36,121 nt of DNA from Acidobacteriota bacterium (GTDB lineage Bacteria; Acidobacteriota; Terriglobia; Bryobacterales; Bryobacteraceae), in contig JACQZR010000132.1 of NCBI GenBank assembly GCA_016213775.1, positions 1-36,121 on the forward strand, read 5' to 3'. The translations under genes were made by a program, and so were the position numbers. The notes under the pieces were generated by a model. The model was not told where the DNA came from. It searched no databases and saw only the letters and a program-made list of their open reading frames with translations. This document shows positions 8,504-15,454 of the stretch, in pieces. How positions within the stretch are numbered: the first letter of the stretch is position 1; every line of letters starts with the position of its first letter.

Positions 8504-9364
8504 GTGAATCTCAACGACTACGACATCAGCAACGCCTACACCGCCCGAGTGACGGAATCCACTCGCATCACCCCGGATAACTGGGAGGCCGAAGTACGGC
8601 ACATTGTTCTCGAGTTCCCCGAGGACGATTTCGATTTCTACGAAGGCCAGAGCATTGGCGTGCTCGTCCCCGGCCCGCACGACTTCGGCAATAAGCAACA
8701 CTTACGCCTCTATTCAATTGCCAGTTCGCGGCGCGGCGAAGGGAGCATTCCTCATGCCATCTCCCTCTGCGTCCGGCGCTGTTTCTACGTCGATGAAGTG
8801 AGCGGGGAACGGTATCCCGGTAAGGCGTCGAACTATCTCTGCAACGCCACCGCGGGTGACCAGGTGCAGATCACCGGACCCTACGGCGCGCATTTCAAAG
8901 TGCCGGAGGATCAGAACGCCAACATGGTGATGGTGGGGGTGGGCACGGGCGTCGCGCCCTTCCGCGCCTTTATGCGCAACATCTATGAAGAGCGTGGTAA
9001 CTGGAAAGGCAAAGTGCGGCTCTACTACGGAGCCAAGTCCGGCGTCGAGTTGCTCTACCGCAACGAGTTCAACAAGGACATGGGGCTCTATTACGACATG
9101 AAGACGTTCCGGGCCTTTGAAGTGGTGAGCCCGCGTCCGGCCTTCGATGTTCCGCCGCCGATCGACAATTTGCTGGAAGAGCACAAGGCCGAGGTTTGGG
9201 AGATGATGCAGGCGCCCAACACCTACGTTTACCTCGCCGGATTGTTGGATGTGGCCGAGAAGTTCCAGAAGGCGATGGTGAAGCTGGCGGGGTCAAAGGA
9301 CGCCTGGAAGACGAAACGGGCTGAGCTGATTCAGCAGGGGCGATACGCGGAATTATTGTATTAA
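8504..9364 (+). CDS. Plant-type ferredoxin-NADP(H) reductase-like flavoprotein
   Basis: Soluble FAD- and NAD(P)-binding oxidoreductase of 286 residues. The FAD motif RLYS is at 68-71, GPYG at 125-128 and the nucleotide-binding GVGTGVAPF at 145-153. The protein ends in Tyr286, like plant-type ferredoxin-NADP reductases, where a terminal tyrosine stacks on the flavin. There is no 2Fe-2S domain and no membrane helix, so it is not NqrF. The BoxA-type reductases are relatives and cannot be excluded. The start is GTG with AGGAG eight bases upstream. Being last in the PFOR-rnfCDG operon, it probably exchanges electrons between ferredoxin and NADP(H). That role is inference; the fold assignment is firm. 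Confidence 0.87.
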   Translation: MNLNDYDISNAYTARVTESTRITPDNWEAEVRHIVLEFPEDDFDFYEGQSIGVLVPGPHDFGNKQHLRLYSIASSRRGEGSIPHAISLCVRRCFYVDEVSGERYPGKASNYLCNATAGDQVQITGPYGAHFKVPEDQNANMVMVGVGTGVAPFRAFMRNIYEERGNWKGKVRLYYGAKSGVELLYRNEFNKDMGLYYDMKTFRAFEVVSPRPAFDVPPPIDNLLEEHKAEVWEMMQAPNTYVYLAGLLDVAEKFQKAMVKLAGSKDAWKTKRAELIQQGRYAELLY

Positions 9365-9546
9365 CGCCGGGGTGCCCGGCTCGGCGCGCGAGAGCCATCG
9401 CGACTTACCGTCCCACCGGATCGGTTCCGCACGCGGCGAAGCTGACTCACTGCTTCGCGTGCTTTGAGATCGGCGTAGATCCGGTCAAGGTCATTCCCAT
9501 GCTCGGCAGAGTAGGCGTCCCGCACCGCGTAGACCTCGCGGAGCAC
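9361..9546 (-). CDS. Small antitoxin-like protein beside a broken PIN toxin
   Basis: A reading frame of about 61 residues starting at a GTG, one base after the stop of the PIN-domain remnant. It contains EVYAVRDAYSAEHGNDLDRI and then ADLKAREA. This resembles the short proteins (an E-V-R-x-x-R-x-x-x-A-x-x-x-G-x-D-L pattern) encoded beside PIN-domain toxins in cyanobacteria and acidobacteria. The last 20 or so residues are arginine-rich and low in complexity, and the stop codon overlaps the stop of the reductase gene. It may be intact but is probably left over from a degraded toxin-antitoxin pair. The family resemblance is from memory and moderate. Confidence 0.45.
   Translation of the reverse strand: MLREVYAVRDAYSAEHGNDLDRIYADLKAREAVSQLRRVRNRSGGTVSRDGSRAPSRAPRR
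9366..9380. terminator. GC-rich hairpin after the redox operon
   Basis: GCCGGG and CCCGGC form a six-base-pair stem with a three-base loop just after the stop of the reductase gene. There is no T-run, so intrinsic termination is uncertain. It also lies within the end of the small minus-strand gene. Confidence 0.3.
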
Positions 9547-9547
9547 C

Positions 9548-9735
9548 TCATCGATCGAAGGGGTCTGGTGAGATGAGTTCCTCCGGGGTGCAGATCGTTG
9601 TTTCGTGTAGCCATGTCGTGCCAGGATACTTTCTACTTCACGCCGGATACGGACATTCGCAATATGGCGGAAGTTCCAAGTCAAGAGGAACTCACACTGT
9701 TCCACGCAAGCAGCCGAGGGTCCACCGTCAGCGAA
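9548..9735 (-). pseudogene. Remnant of a PIN-domain (VapC-like) toxin gene, frameshifted
   Basis: Only the C-terminal third of a PIN-domain ribonuclease toxin is left. The frame reads CEFLLTWNFRHIAN and then RREVESILARHGY, typical of the VapC-like group whose proteins end in CTPEEL. Near base 9600 the frame is lost: the expected ending ICTPEELISPDPFDR, with its stop at 9550-9548, is found one frame over. The N-terminal two thirds, including the first catalytic acidic residues, are missing; an in-frame TAG lies at 9738-9736. The gene is dead unless the shift is a sequencing error, and even then it is truncated. Confidence 0.7.
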
Positions 9736-9850
9736 CTACTATTACCACGAGCTGTTAGTCCGTTATGCGCCGCGCAACGAGGATTTTGTTCTCGTAGTTC
9801 TCGTAACGCATCTTGTCGCTGCGGCTTTCATTCTGGATTCTGGCTCCTGA
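9734..9850 (+). other. Orphan coding-like fragment in the scar region
   Basis: In the second plus frame, bases 9734-9850 read NYYYHELLVRYAPRNEDF, then a hydrophobic stretch VLVVLVTHLVAAAF and a TGA. There is no start codon nearby and it overlaps the upstream edge of the PIN remnant. The composition looks protein-like, but I do not recognise a family. It could be the tail of a decayed gene or part of a dispersed repeat. Confidence 0.2.
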
Positions 9851-9862
9851 CTTCTGGCTCCT
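9832..9862. repeat. Dispersed repeat built on CTGGCTCCTGA
   Basis: TTCTGGCTCCTGA is followed at once by a partial second copy, TTCTGGCTCCT. The 11-mer CTGGCTCCTGA (9840-9850) occurs as its complement TCAGGAGCCAG at 8490-8500 and at 14369-14379. A given 11-mer should almost never appear three times by chance in 36 kb, so this looks like a family of short intergenic repeats. Confidence 0.5.
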
Positions 9863-9917
9863 ATATCCCGCAAGGGATATCAAGGGCGAAGCCCTTGGAT
9901 CAAGGGCGAAGCCCTTG
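9863..9917. repeat. Three consecutive hairpins, two in a 20-base tandem repeat
   Basis: First hairpin, 9863-9880: ATATCCC, loop GCAA, GGGATAT. Second and third, 9881-9897 and 9901-9917, are identical: CAAGGGC, loop GAA, GCCCTTG, with a 20-base period. They lie directly after the stop codon of the minus-strand hydrolase gene and probably act as a transcript end or stabiliser for it. There is no T-run. Confidence 0.6.
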
Positions 9918-9918
9918 G

Positions 9919-10977
9919 CTAGTTAGAGCGGAGATGGCGGTCAAAGAGTGCGTAGCCGCGCTGGCGCATCTCGTCGGGGAAGTCGTGCGCGGCATCAGGG
10001 TGCTCGACACTCAGATTCTCCGGCTTCCCATAGAGCTGATACACCGGGCGGGCCGCGGCAACGATCCGATCGACGCTGGCGGCTTTGAAGTTGTCGTCGC
10101 GCAACGGAGCGCTAATGAAGCACGCGCGCGGGGCCAGTGCGCCGATCATCTCGTGGAAGTCGAAAGGGAGGTCTTGAAGCCGTTCCCGGTATGCGAGCAG
10201 CTTGGGCATATACCGGTCGCTCGTCCAGCCGCGAATGTCGCCGTCTTTATAATCCATGTACGAATCGAGGCCGCAACTCGACACGACCGCTTTGATTCTG
10301 TCTTCGAAGACCGCCGTATAGACGGAATTGTGGCCGCCCAGCGAGTGTCCGATGGCGCCGAAAGCCCCTTTCCGGACGAAGGGCAGGGTCTCCAGATAGT
10401 CGAGCCCGCGGATGTTGTCCCAGATGGCTTTCATGGTGCCGCTCTGGTAGCCGAGCGCCTTCCAGTCGGGCCGATAATCCGCCAGCAGCGGGTACGACGG
10501 TGCAAGCGTCACGTACCCGCGTTCAGCGAGTTCCACGGCATATTGGCGGTTCGGCCGTCCGCCGAGCCCGACCACGACTTTGTGTCCAATCTTGTGGTCT
10601 GTGGGATGCAAAGCCAAGGCGGCGGGTGCCTGTTTCCCACTACCCTGTAGCCCTTTGGGGATCAGTAGATAAGCCGGAACGCGGGCTCCGGGCTCGGCCG
10701 CATAGCTGATCAGGCGGCGAATGTGAGTGCCGGCATCGATCTCTTCCTCCACCCGCGGCTCGAGCGGACAGCGCTTCTGGTTACCCGGAAGCGGACCCAT
10801 CACCGACTGCATGCCGCGCAGGATCTCGTCGCGCCGCCGGAGCCACTCGCGAGTGGTCCGCACCTGTCTGGCGCGGCCGTTGGAATCACGGTAGAGCAGC
10901 AGATTGTCGCGATCCAGGCGGTCCTGAGAGAGCGCAGGCCCGGCCGCCGCCGAGAAGAGGAAAGCACGCCGGTCCAT
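9919..10977 (-). CDS. Exported alpha/beta hydrolase (acetyl xylan esterase/dienelactone hydrolase-like)
   Basis: Serine hydrolase of the alpha/beta fold, 352 residues from the chosen ATG at 10977. An upstream ATG at 10998 would add seven residues, but the shorter form begins MDRRAFLFSAAAGPALSQ, a good Tat-type export signal. The nucleophile elbow is GHSLGG. A likely catalytic His lies in AHDFP near the C-terminus, and a candidate acid in PLRDDNF. It resembles large acetyl-ester or carbohydrate-ester hydrolases, but the substrate cannot be told from sequence. It stands alone: three hairpins follow it and about 150 bases separate it from the next upstream gene. Confidence 0.8.
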   Translation of the reverse strand: MDRRAFLFSAAAGPALSQDRLDRDNLLLYRDSNGRARQVRTTREWLRRRDEILRGMQSVMGPLPGNQKRCPLEPRVEEEIDAGTHIRRLISYAAEPGARVPAYLLIPKGLQGSGKQAPAALALHPTDHKIGHKVVVGLGGRPNRQYAVELAERGYVTLAPSYPLLADYRPDWKALGYQSGTMKAIWDNIRGLDYLETLPFVRKGAFGAIGHSLGGHNSVYTAVFEDRIKAVVSSCGLDSYMDYKDGDIRGWTSDRYMPKLLAYRERLQDLPFDFHEMIGALAPRACFISAPLRDDNFKAASVDRIVAAARPVYQLYGKPENLSVEHPDAAHDFPDEMRQRGYALFDRHLRSN

Positions 10978-11134
10978 TCCGTACGTCATCGTTCTCATAC
11001 GTTATCACCGGGGGCAGGCACAGATGAAGGCACGTTGTGCCAGGCGGTCCGGCGGCTGTGCAACAGGAGGAGTCAATCGCGTTCGAGGGCATTCTGGCAA
11101 GGACACGGACGGATTGAGTCAGGTTGAGGACACC

Positions 11135-12061
11135 TCAGGCGAGCGCGGTTTTGCAGTACTGGAAGCACTTGCGCACTTCGGCCACCGCATCGTCGCCGCG
11201 GTATTCGTATTCGATGTTCGCCGGAATGTTCCACTTCTTCGTCTTCAGCAGTTGCAGCACGGCTTTGATGGGCGTGTCGCCTTCCCCCCACACGGTGTTG
11301 TCGCCCTGGTCCTTCTTACGGTCCTTGATGTGAAGGTTGGAGATGCGGGCGTGCTGCTTGGTGAGGTACTCCACCGGATCGTAGCCGGCGGCGAAGAAGT
11401 GGCCGATGTCGAGATTGATGGTGATGTATTTGGAAAACGCCATCGCGGCTTCGAAGCTTTCGGGCTTGGCGAACTGGTTGGGGTCCTTGATGTTGGAATG
11501 GCCGTGCATGGCGACGGCGATCTTGTACTTGTCGGCGAAAGGCGCGACGCGCTTGGCGCAGGAGACGGTGGATGACGCGGTGATGATCTTTACGCCCAAC
11601 GCCTGTGCGAACTGGAAACCGCGGTCGATTTCCTCATCGGAGAAGCTGTCGTTGAAGCTGTAGTTGTAGGCTTGCAGCGTGACGCCGGCGGTGTCGAACT
11701 TCTTCTTTATGTCCTTGAAGTGATCCAGCGAGACGGACAGTCGCCACTTTCTCTGTTCTTCGCGCATGGCGGGATTGGGGCCGCCGCTCTTCTTCTTTTC
11801 GCCTTTCTGCTCGCCCTTCTTGGCACCGCCGCCAGCGCCGGCGGGTGGACGGAAACCGGGTTCGACGTGGAGTGAGGTGAGTTCACACTCGCCGATGCCG
11901 ATATCGACCATTCCCTTGATGGCCTCGTCAAGAGGAAGAGTGCGGAAACTGTACGACTGCACTCCGAGGCGCACGCCGTTGACCTTGGAATTGATCTTTC
12001 CGAAGGCGGAGGCGGCAGGCAAAGCCGCGCCAGCAAGTTTGACGAAATCGCGTCTGTTCAT
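11135..12061 (-). CDS. Tat-exported xylose isomerase-like TIM-barrel protein
   Basis: Sugar phosphate isomerase/epimerase family (AP endonuclease 2-like TIM barrel), 308 residues. The start at 12061 gives [20 protein letters not shown], a clear Tat signal, and overlaps the stop of the upstream Gfo/Idh gene by four bases (ATGA), which fixes the start and suggests coupling. Metal-ligand-type segments include [19 protein letters not shown] and NLHIKDRK. An unusual glycine/lysine-rich insert occupies residues 74-96 between early barrel elements and is probably a surface loop. Pairs of this kind act on sugars or inositol-like compounds; the substrate is unknown. Confidence 0.87.
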   Translation of the reverse strand: MNRRDFVKLAGAALPAASAFGKINSKVNGVRLGVQSYSFRTLPLDEAIKGMVDIGIGECELTSLHVEPGFRPPAGAGGGAKKGEQKGEKKKSGGPNPAMREEQRKWRLSVSLDHFKDIKKKFDTAGVTLQAYNYSFNDSFSDEEIDRGFQFAQALGVKIITASSTVSCAKRVAPFADKYKIAVAMHGHSNIKDPNQFAKPESFEAAMAFSKYITINLDIGHFFAAGYDPVEYLTKQHARISNLHIKDRKKDQGDNTVWGEGDTPIKAVLQLLKTKKWNIPANIEYEYRGDDAVAEVRKCFQYCKTALA

Positions 12062-13536
12062 AGAGAGAGAGTCCAGCCTTTCCGCATGTAGGGCTTCACC
12101 AGTTTGTTGGCTTCCGCATTGTTGGTGATTTTCATTTTCGCCGCGTCCCATTCGAGCTTGCCTTCAAAGTGAAGAGCGATGGAGCCGAGTACGATCCATT
12201 CGGTGAGCGGGCCGGCGATGGAGAAGTTGGAACACGACGGGTCGCCGCCTTTGCAGGCGCGGATCCAATCGCGATGGTGGCCGGGCGAGCGCGTGAGCAA
12301 CTGCGGCGGGAGCTTGGTTTCCTTGTGGCGCGCTTCGGGCAAGAGGCGGACGTTGTTGGCATAGGTGTCGGTGGTGAGGATGCCTTTGTCGCCAATGAAG
12401 ACTGCGCCGTTATTCTGCGATCCGCCGCCACCGCCCGCACGGCGCGCTCTTTGGCCTTGGCCTTTGGTGGCGGGTGCGGGAGGCGCTGCCGGAGCCGGCG
12501 TAACCGCGCCACCACCGCTGAATTGTGTGCCCGCCGCACCGAAGGAGCCCGGGCCGCCGATGAGCGGTTCGTCTTCAGAGATACCGGGCGGGCGATGGGC
12601 AGGGCCGGTCATTGCGTCGTACCAGTAGAGCGTGAGCGGCGGCATGTTTTTGCGCGCGGGGAATTCGAACCGCGTCACCGATTTCCTGGGGAACGTGTAC
12701 GGGTTCTTGCCTTCCTGCCGGACCACTTCCACGCTGGTGGGCGCGCCAAGCAGCAACGCCATGTTTGGAGCGCCGAGGATGTGGCAGGCCATGTCGCCGA
12801 GCGCGCCGCAACCAAAGTCGAACCAGCCGCGCCAATTGAAGGGCGCGTAGGTTTTGCTGTAGGGGCGCATGGCGGCGGTACCGAGCCACACATCCCAGTT
12901 GAGGGTATCAGGCACTGGTTCTTCCGCGGGTAGTTGGTCGACGCCTTGCGGCCAGACGGGACGATTGGTCCAAGCGTGGACTTCCTTCACCGCGCCGATC
13001 TCGCCGGACCAGATCAACTCGGCTGCGATGCGCGTGCCGTCGTTCGAGTACCCTTGATTGCCCATCTGCGTGGCGACTTTGTATTTCGCCGCCGCATCGG
13101 TGAGCAGCCGTGCTTCCCAGATTGTGCGGGTGAGAGGCTTTTCCACGTAGACGTGTTTGCCCAGTTGCATGCAGGAGACCGCGGCGTAGGCATGCATGTG
13201 ATCGGGAATGGCGACGATCACGGCGTCGATGTTCTTCGCTTCTTTGTCGAGCATTTTCCGGAAGTCGTTGTACTTCGGCACGCTCTCGTAGCGCTTGAAC
13301 ATGTTGCCGGCGTTGTTGGAATCGACGTCGGCGAGCGCGACGATGTTCTCTGAGGCGCAGCCTTGAATGTCGGATGCCGCGCGGCCGCCCGCTCCGATGG
13401 AAGCGACGTTCAGCTTTTCGTTGGGCGATTTGTAGCCCATGGCTTTAAGCGATGGCGCGCTGCCGAAGCCAGCCAGCGGGACGGCGGCGGCAAGTGAGCC
13501 AAGGAAGAAGTGGCGTCTGGATACGGAGTGCTCCAT
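12058..13536 (-). CDS. Tat-exported Gfo/Idh/MocA-family oxidoreductase
   Basis: NAD(P)-dependent sugar dehydrogenase-like protein of 492 residues. The N-terminus [18 protein letters not shown] is a twin-arginine signal. The Rossmann motif SIGAGGRA starts near residue 46 and the family motif EKPLTRT follows. A proline/alanine/glycine-rich insert around residues 335-375 ([20 protein letters not shown]) interrupts the C-terminal domain and looks like a disordered loop. It is coupled to the downstream xylose isomerase-like gene by an ATGA overlap. AAGGA lies about seven bases before the ATG. Exported members of this family are numerous in Acidobacteriota and Planctomycetes, where substrates are mostly unknown. 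Confidence 0.88.
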   Translation of the reverse strand: MEHSVSRRHFFLGSLAAAVPLAGFGSAPSLKAMGYKSPNEKLNVASIGAGGRAASDIQGCASENIVALADVDSNNAGNMFKRYESVPKYNDFRKMLDKEAKNIDAVIVAIPDHMHAYAAVSCMQLGKHVYVEKPLTRTIWEARLLTDAAAKYKVATQMGNQGYSNDGTRIAAELIWSGEIGAVKEVHAWTNRPVWPQGVDQLPAEEPVPDTLNWDVWLGTAAMRPYSKTYAPFNWRGWFDFGCGALGDMACHILGAPNMALLLGAPTSVEVVRQEGKNPYTFPRKSVTRFEFPARKNMPPLTLYWYDAMTGPAHRPPGISEDEPLIGGPGSFGAAGTQFSGGGAVTPAPAAPPAPATKGQGQRARRAGGGGGSQNNGAVFIGDKGILTTDTYANNVRLLPEARHKETKLPPQLLTRSPGHHRDWIRACKGGDPSCSNFSIAGPLTEWIVLGSIALHFEGKLEWDAAKMKITNNAEANKLVKPYMRKGWTLSL

Positions 13537-13558
13537 GGGAATCCTTCGTGAATGTTAC

Positions 13559-14245
13559 ATGGGGCGACTGGTGGAGCACAACCGCGCGGCCGTTTTGCAG
13601 AAGAATACGCGCCAGGCCTCGGCGCTGCGAGTGGGCGGCTTCCGCCCGGCCTTCGACTCGCTGGCTTCCAACATTTGCCGCGCGCCGGTGGGGCTGGCGG
13701 GCCGCGACAGAACGAAGCCCCGCTCAGTTTAATCTGCCAATTTCATGTAGCCAGCGCGCCTGCTGTTCCGACGCTGCTTGCGGACATCCTTCACGTTCTT
13801 CGTGGGTGCGGAGATCGGTACGGTGGGTCTCGAGAACGGAGCGAACTGGGTGCTGCGGGCATACCAGCCGATCGAAGGACTAACGCCGCTGGCGCGGCCC
13901 GCCGATGCCCCGAAGGTCGGAAAGGCCTTCGAATGTTTGAGGGAGGCCTGTGAGGATCATCCGAATCACGATGATCCGGAGATGGTGCGTGTGCCGGGCG
14001 TGCGCACGCCGAAGTCACGTTTCGACAATGTCGTGCGGACCAAGATTGGCGGTTACGCCAGCACCATACAATCCAAGCCGTGGTGGGGGAGCGAGCGCCA
14101 TCCGGCAGAGCCGCGCTTCTGCCTGCAGATCAACAGCGAGGAGAAGGCACAGTTGTCCTGGGGGCATGACGGGACCATCTACATCGCTCGCGGGACCACG
14201 CCGGAATACGAGGATCAATGGTTTCTCGACTGGCAGTGCTTTTGA
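13559..14245 (+). pseudogene. DUF1963 (YwqG-like) gene broken by two frameshifts
   Basis: The pieces of one DUF1963-type protein lie in two frames. From ATG 13559: MGRLVEHNRAAVLQKNTRQA, then ALRVGGFRPAFDSLASNICR. After about 13715 the match continues one frame over (PLSLICQFHVASAPAVPTLL). After about 13785 it returns to the first frame (SFTFFVGAEIGTVGLENGAN) and runs to the normal-looking ending EDQWFLDWQCF and TGA at 14245. As written, the longest intact part is 13778-14245, which lacks the N-terminal half. DUF1963 proteins have no settled function. The start region abuts the divergent Gfo/Idh start (13536). It is a real pseudogene or two sequencing errors; the sequence alone cannot say. Confidence 0.75.
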
Positions 14246-14307
14246 GCCCCGGATTGGCTTTGCATAACAGTCCGGGAGGGTTTCCTCTCGTTGGGGCAGG
14301 GGGAGTC

Positions 14308-14346
14308 TCTCGCAAAGACGCAAAGGGAAGCCGCAAAGACGCAAAG
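14308..14346. repeat. CGCAAAGACGCAAAG direct repeat
   Basis: CGCAAAGACGCAAAG occurs at 14311-14325 and again at 14332-14346, preceded by TCTCGCAAAG, which is also present at 46-55. It lies in the 144-base gap between the DUF1963 remnant and the DUF2293 gene. Such arrays look like dispersed intergenic repeats; no function is apparent. Confidence 0.6.
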
Positions 14347-14368
14347 AACATTCTGTGAAGAAAGAAGT

Positions 14369-14379
14369 TCAGGAGCCAG
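14369..14379. repeat. Third copy of the TCAGGAGCCAG repeat core
   Basis: TCAGGAGCCAG here is identical to 8490-8500 and is the complement of 9840-9850. It sits just before the stop codon of the minus-strand DUF2293 gene. Confidence 0.45.
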
Positions 14380-14389
14380 GAGACAGTGC

Positions 14390-15451
14390 TTATTTGCGCT
14401 GCCATTCCTTCGCTAGCGCGTCCACGGTCGCGATGACGGCGGCGCGGGCATCTTCGCGTTCGAGACCGCTGGCGAGCATGGAATCATAGGCGGTGTGGCG
14501 ATGGCGAATGGACGCGCGGACGGCGAGAATCAGCGCGTCTTCATCCAAGCTGCGTCCGGCGGCACTGCGGCCCACGCGCCCGCTGCCGCGTTCCGCGGTG
14601 TGCACCGCGATGGCTTCGGCTTCTTTGGACGGGCAGGATGGGAAAAGGTCGAGGATTCGCGAGGTCATCTGCTCAATGAGTCTGGCGTCATCCTTTTTGC
14701 GCGTGAGGGCGCCTTTGGCGCGAGCCTTGGCACGCTCAGAGGCGTCCTCAGTGCATTCCCGTTCGGCCCGTTCGATGGCGCTGGGTTCGACAAGAATGCC
14801 CTGACGTTCATAGCGGCCTCGCGACCGGCTGAACCGGACGATTACGGCGGAGCGTGTGCTGTACTTCGTAGCGCGGCGCGTGAGCGCAACATCTCCGCTG
14901 GGCAGGTATTCCATGTCGCTCCAGCCCGCGCAGGCGAGGCAGAGCGCCTGATCCTTCTCCATCCAGAGGAGGTCCCCCTTGTCGATCTCGATACCGCATT
15001 CGGAACATTTCGAGTCGCGAATGATTTCGAAGACAACGGGCCGCGGATCGGCCTTCTGCTTCTCTTCGAGCTTCCGTACCGTGGCGGTGGGCAGGTCAGG
15101 AGAGACGAAGTGGACGCGGAGCATCCGCTCAAACTCGGGGTCTCCGTCAGCGGTGAATTTGAGCTCTTCCGCACCCTTATAAGTAGTGCGGACGTAGCGC
15201 CCTTCGGTTGCGCGGAGGCCGTTGTCGGAAGCCCATTGCAGGAGGATTTCCAGGGCTTGCACGACAGTTCCCCAGCGCACGCTGACGACTTCAAAGAAGT
15301 ACCGGAGGTGGCCCTTGCGCCACGCGTCCACGTTCGTCGGATGGATCCATCCGATGGCGGAAAAGATGTCGGCAGCGCAGACGAAATGCTGTTGCTGCAA
15401 GATAGCCTGCGCCGCTGCCTTAACTCGATCTTCGAGGCTGGCCATGCCCAC
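14390..15451 (-). CDS. DUF2293 domain protein with a zinc-ribbon-like motif
   Basis: 353 residues, predicted cytoplasmic. The C-terminal part (IRHRHTAYDSMLASGLEREDA, broken here as RHRHTAYDSML and GLEREDARAAV) matches the DUF2293 pattern. A central pair, CSECGIEIDKGD and CLACAGW, looks like a four-cysteine zinc site. The middle is rich in Arg, Glu and Ala (ERAERECTEDASERAKAR), probably helical. It starts three bases after the stop of the DUF1552 gene and so is last in that operon, though its content does not suggest a role in polymer breakdown. The function is unknown; nucleic-acid binding is a guess from the basic composition and zinc ribbon. Confidence 0.72.
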   Translation of the reverse strand: MGMASLEDRVKAAAQAILQQQHFVCAADIFSAIGWIHPTNVDAWRKGHLRYFFEVVSVRWGTVVQALEILLQWASDNGLRATEGRYVRTTYKGAEELKFTADGDPEFERMLRVHFVSPDLPTATVRKLEEKQKADPRPVVFEIIRDSKCSECGIEIDKGDLLWMEKDQALCLACAGWSDMEYLPSGDVALTRRATKYSTRSAVIVRFSRSRGRYERQGILVEPSAIERAERECTEDASERAKARAKGALTRKKDDARLIEQMTSRILDLFPSCPSKEAEAIAVHTAERGSGRVGRSAAGRSLDEDALILAVRASIRHRHTAYDSMLASGLEREDARAAVIATVDALAKEWQRK

Positions 15452-15454
15452 GCT

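Noticed and set aside
9863-9917. CRISPR array
   Set aside because: Only two identical 20-base units, directly adjacent with no spacer and each a hairpin; no cas genes.
9598-10650. Open frame of 350 codons on the plus strand across the scar region and hydrolase gene
   Set aside because: Most of it is antisense to the alpha/beta hydrolase, which has a catalytic motif and an export signal. The plus-strand translation shows no motif.
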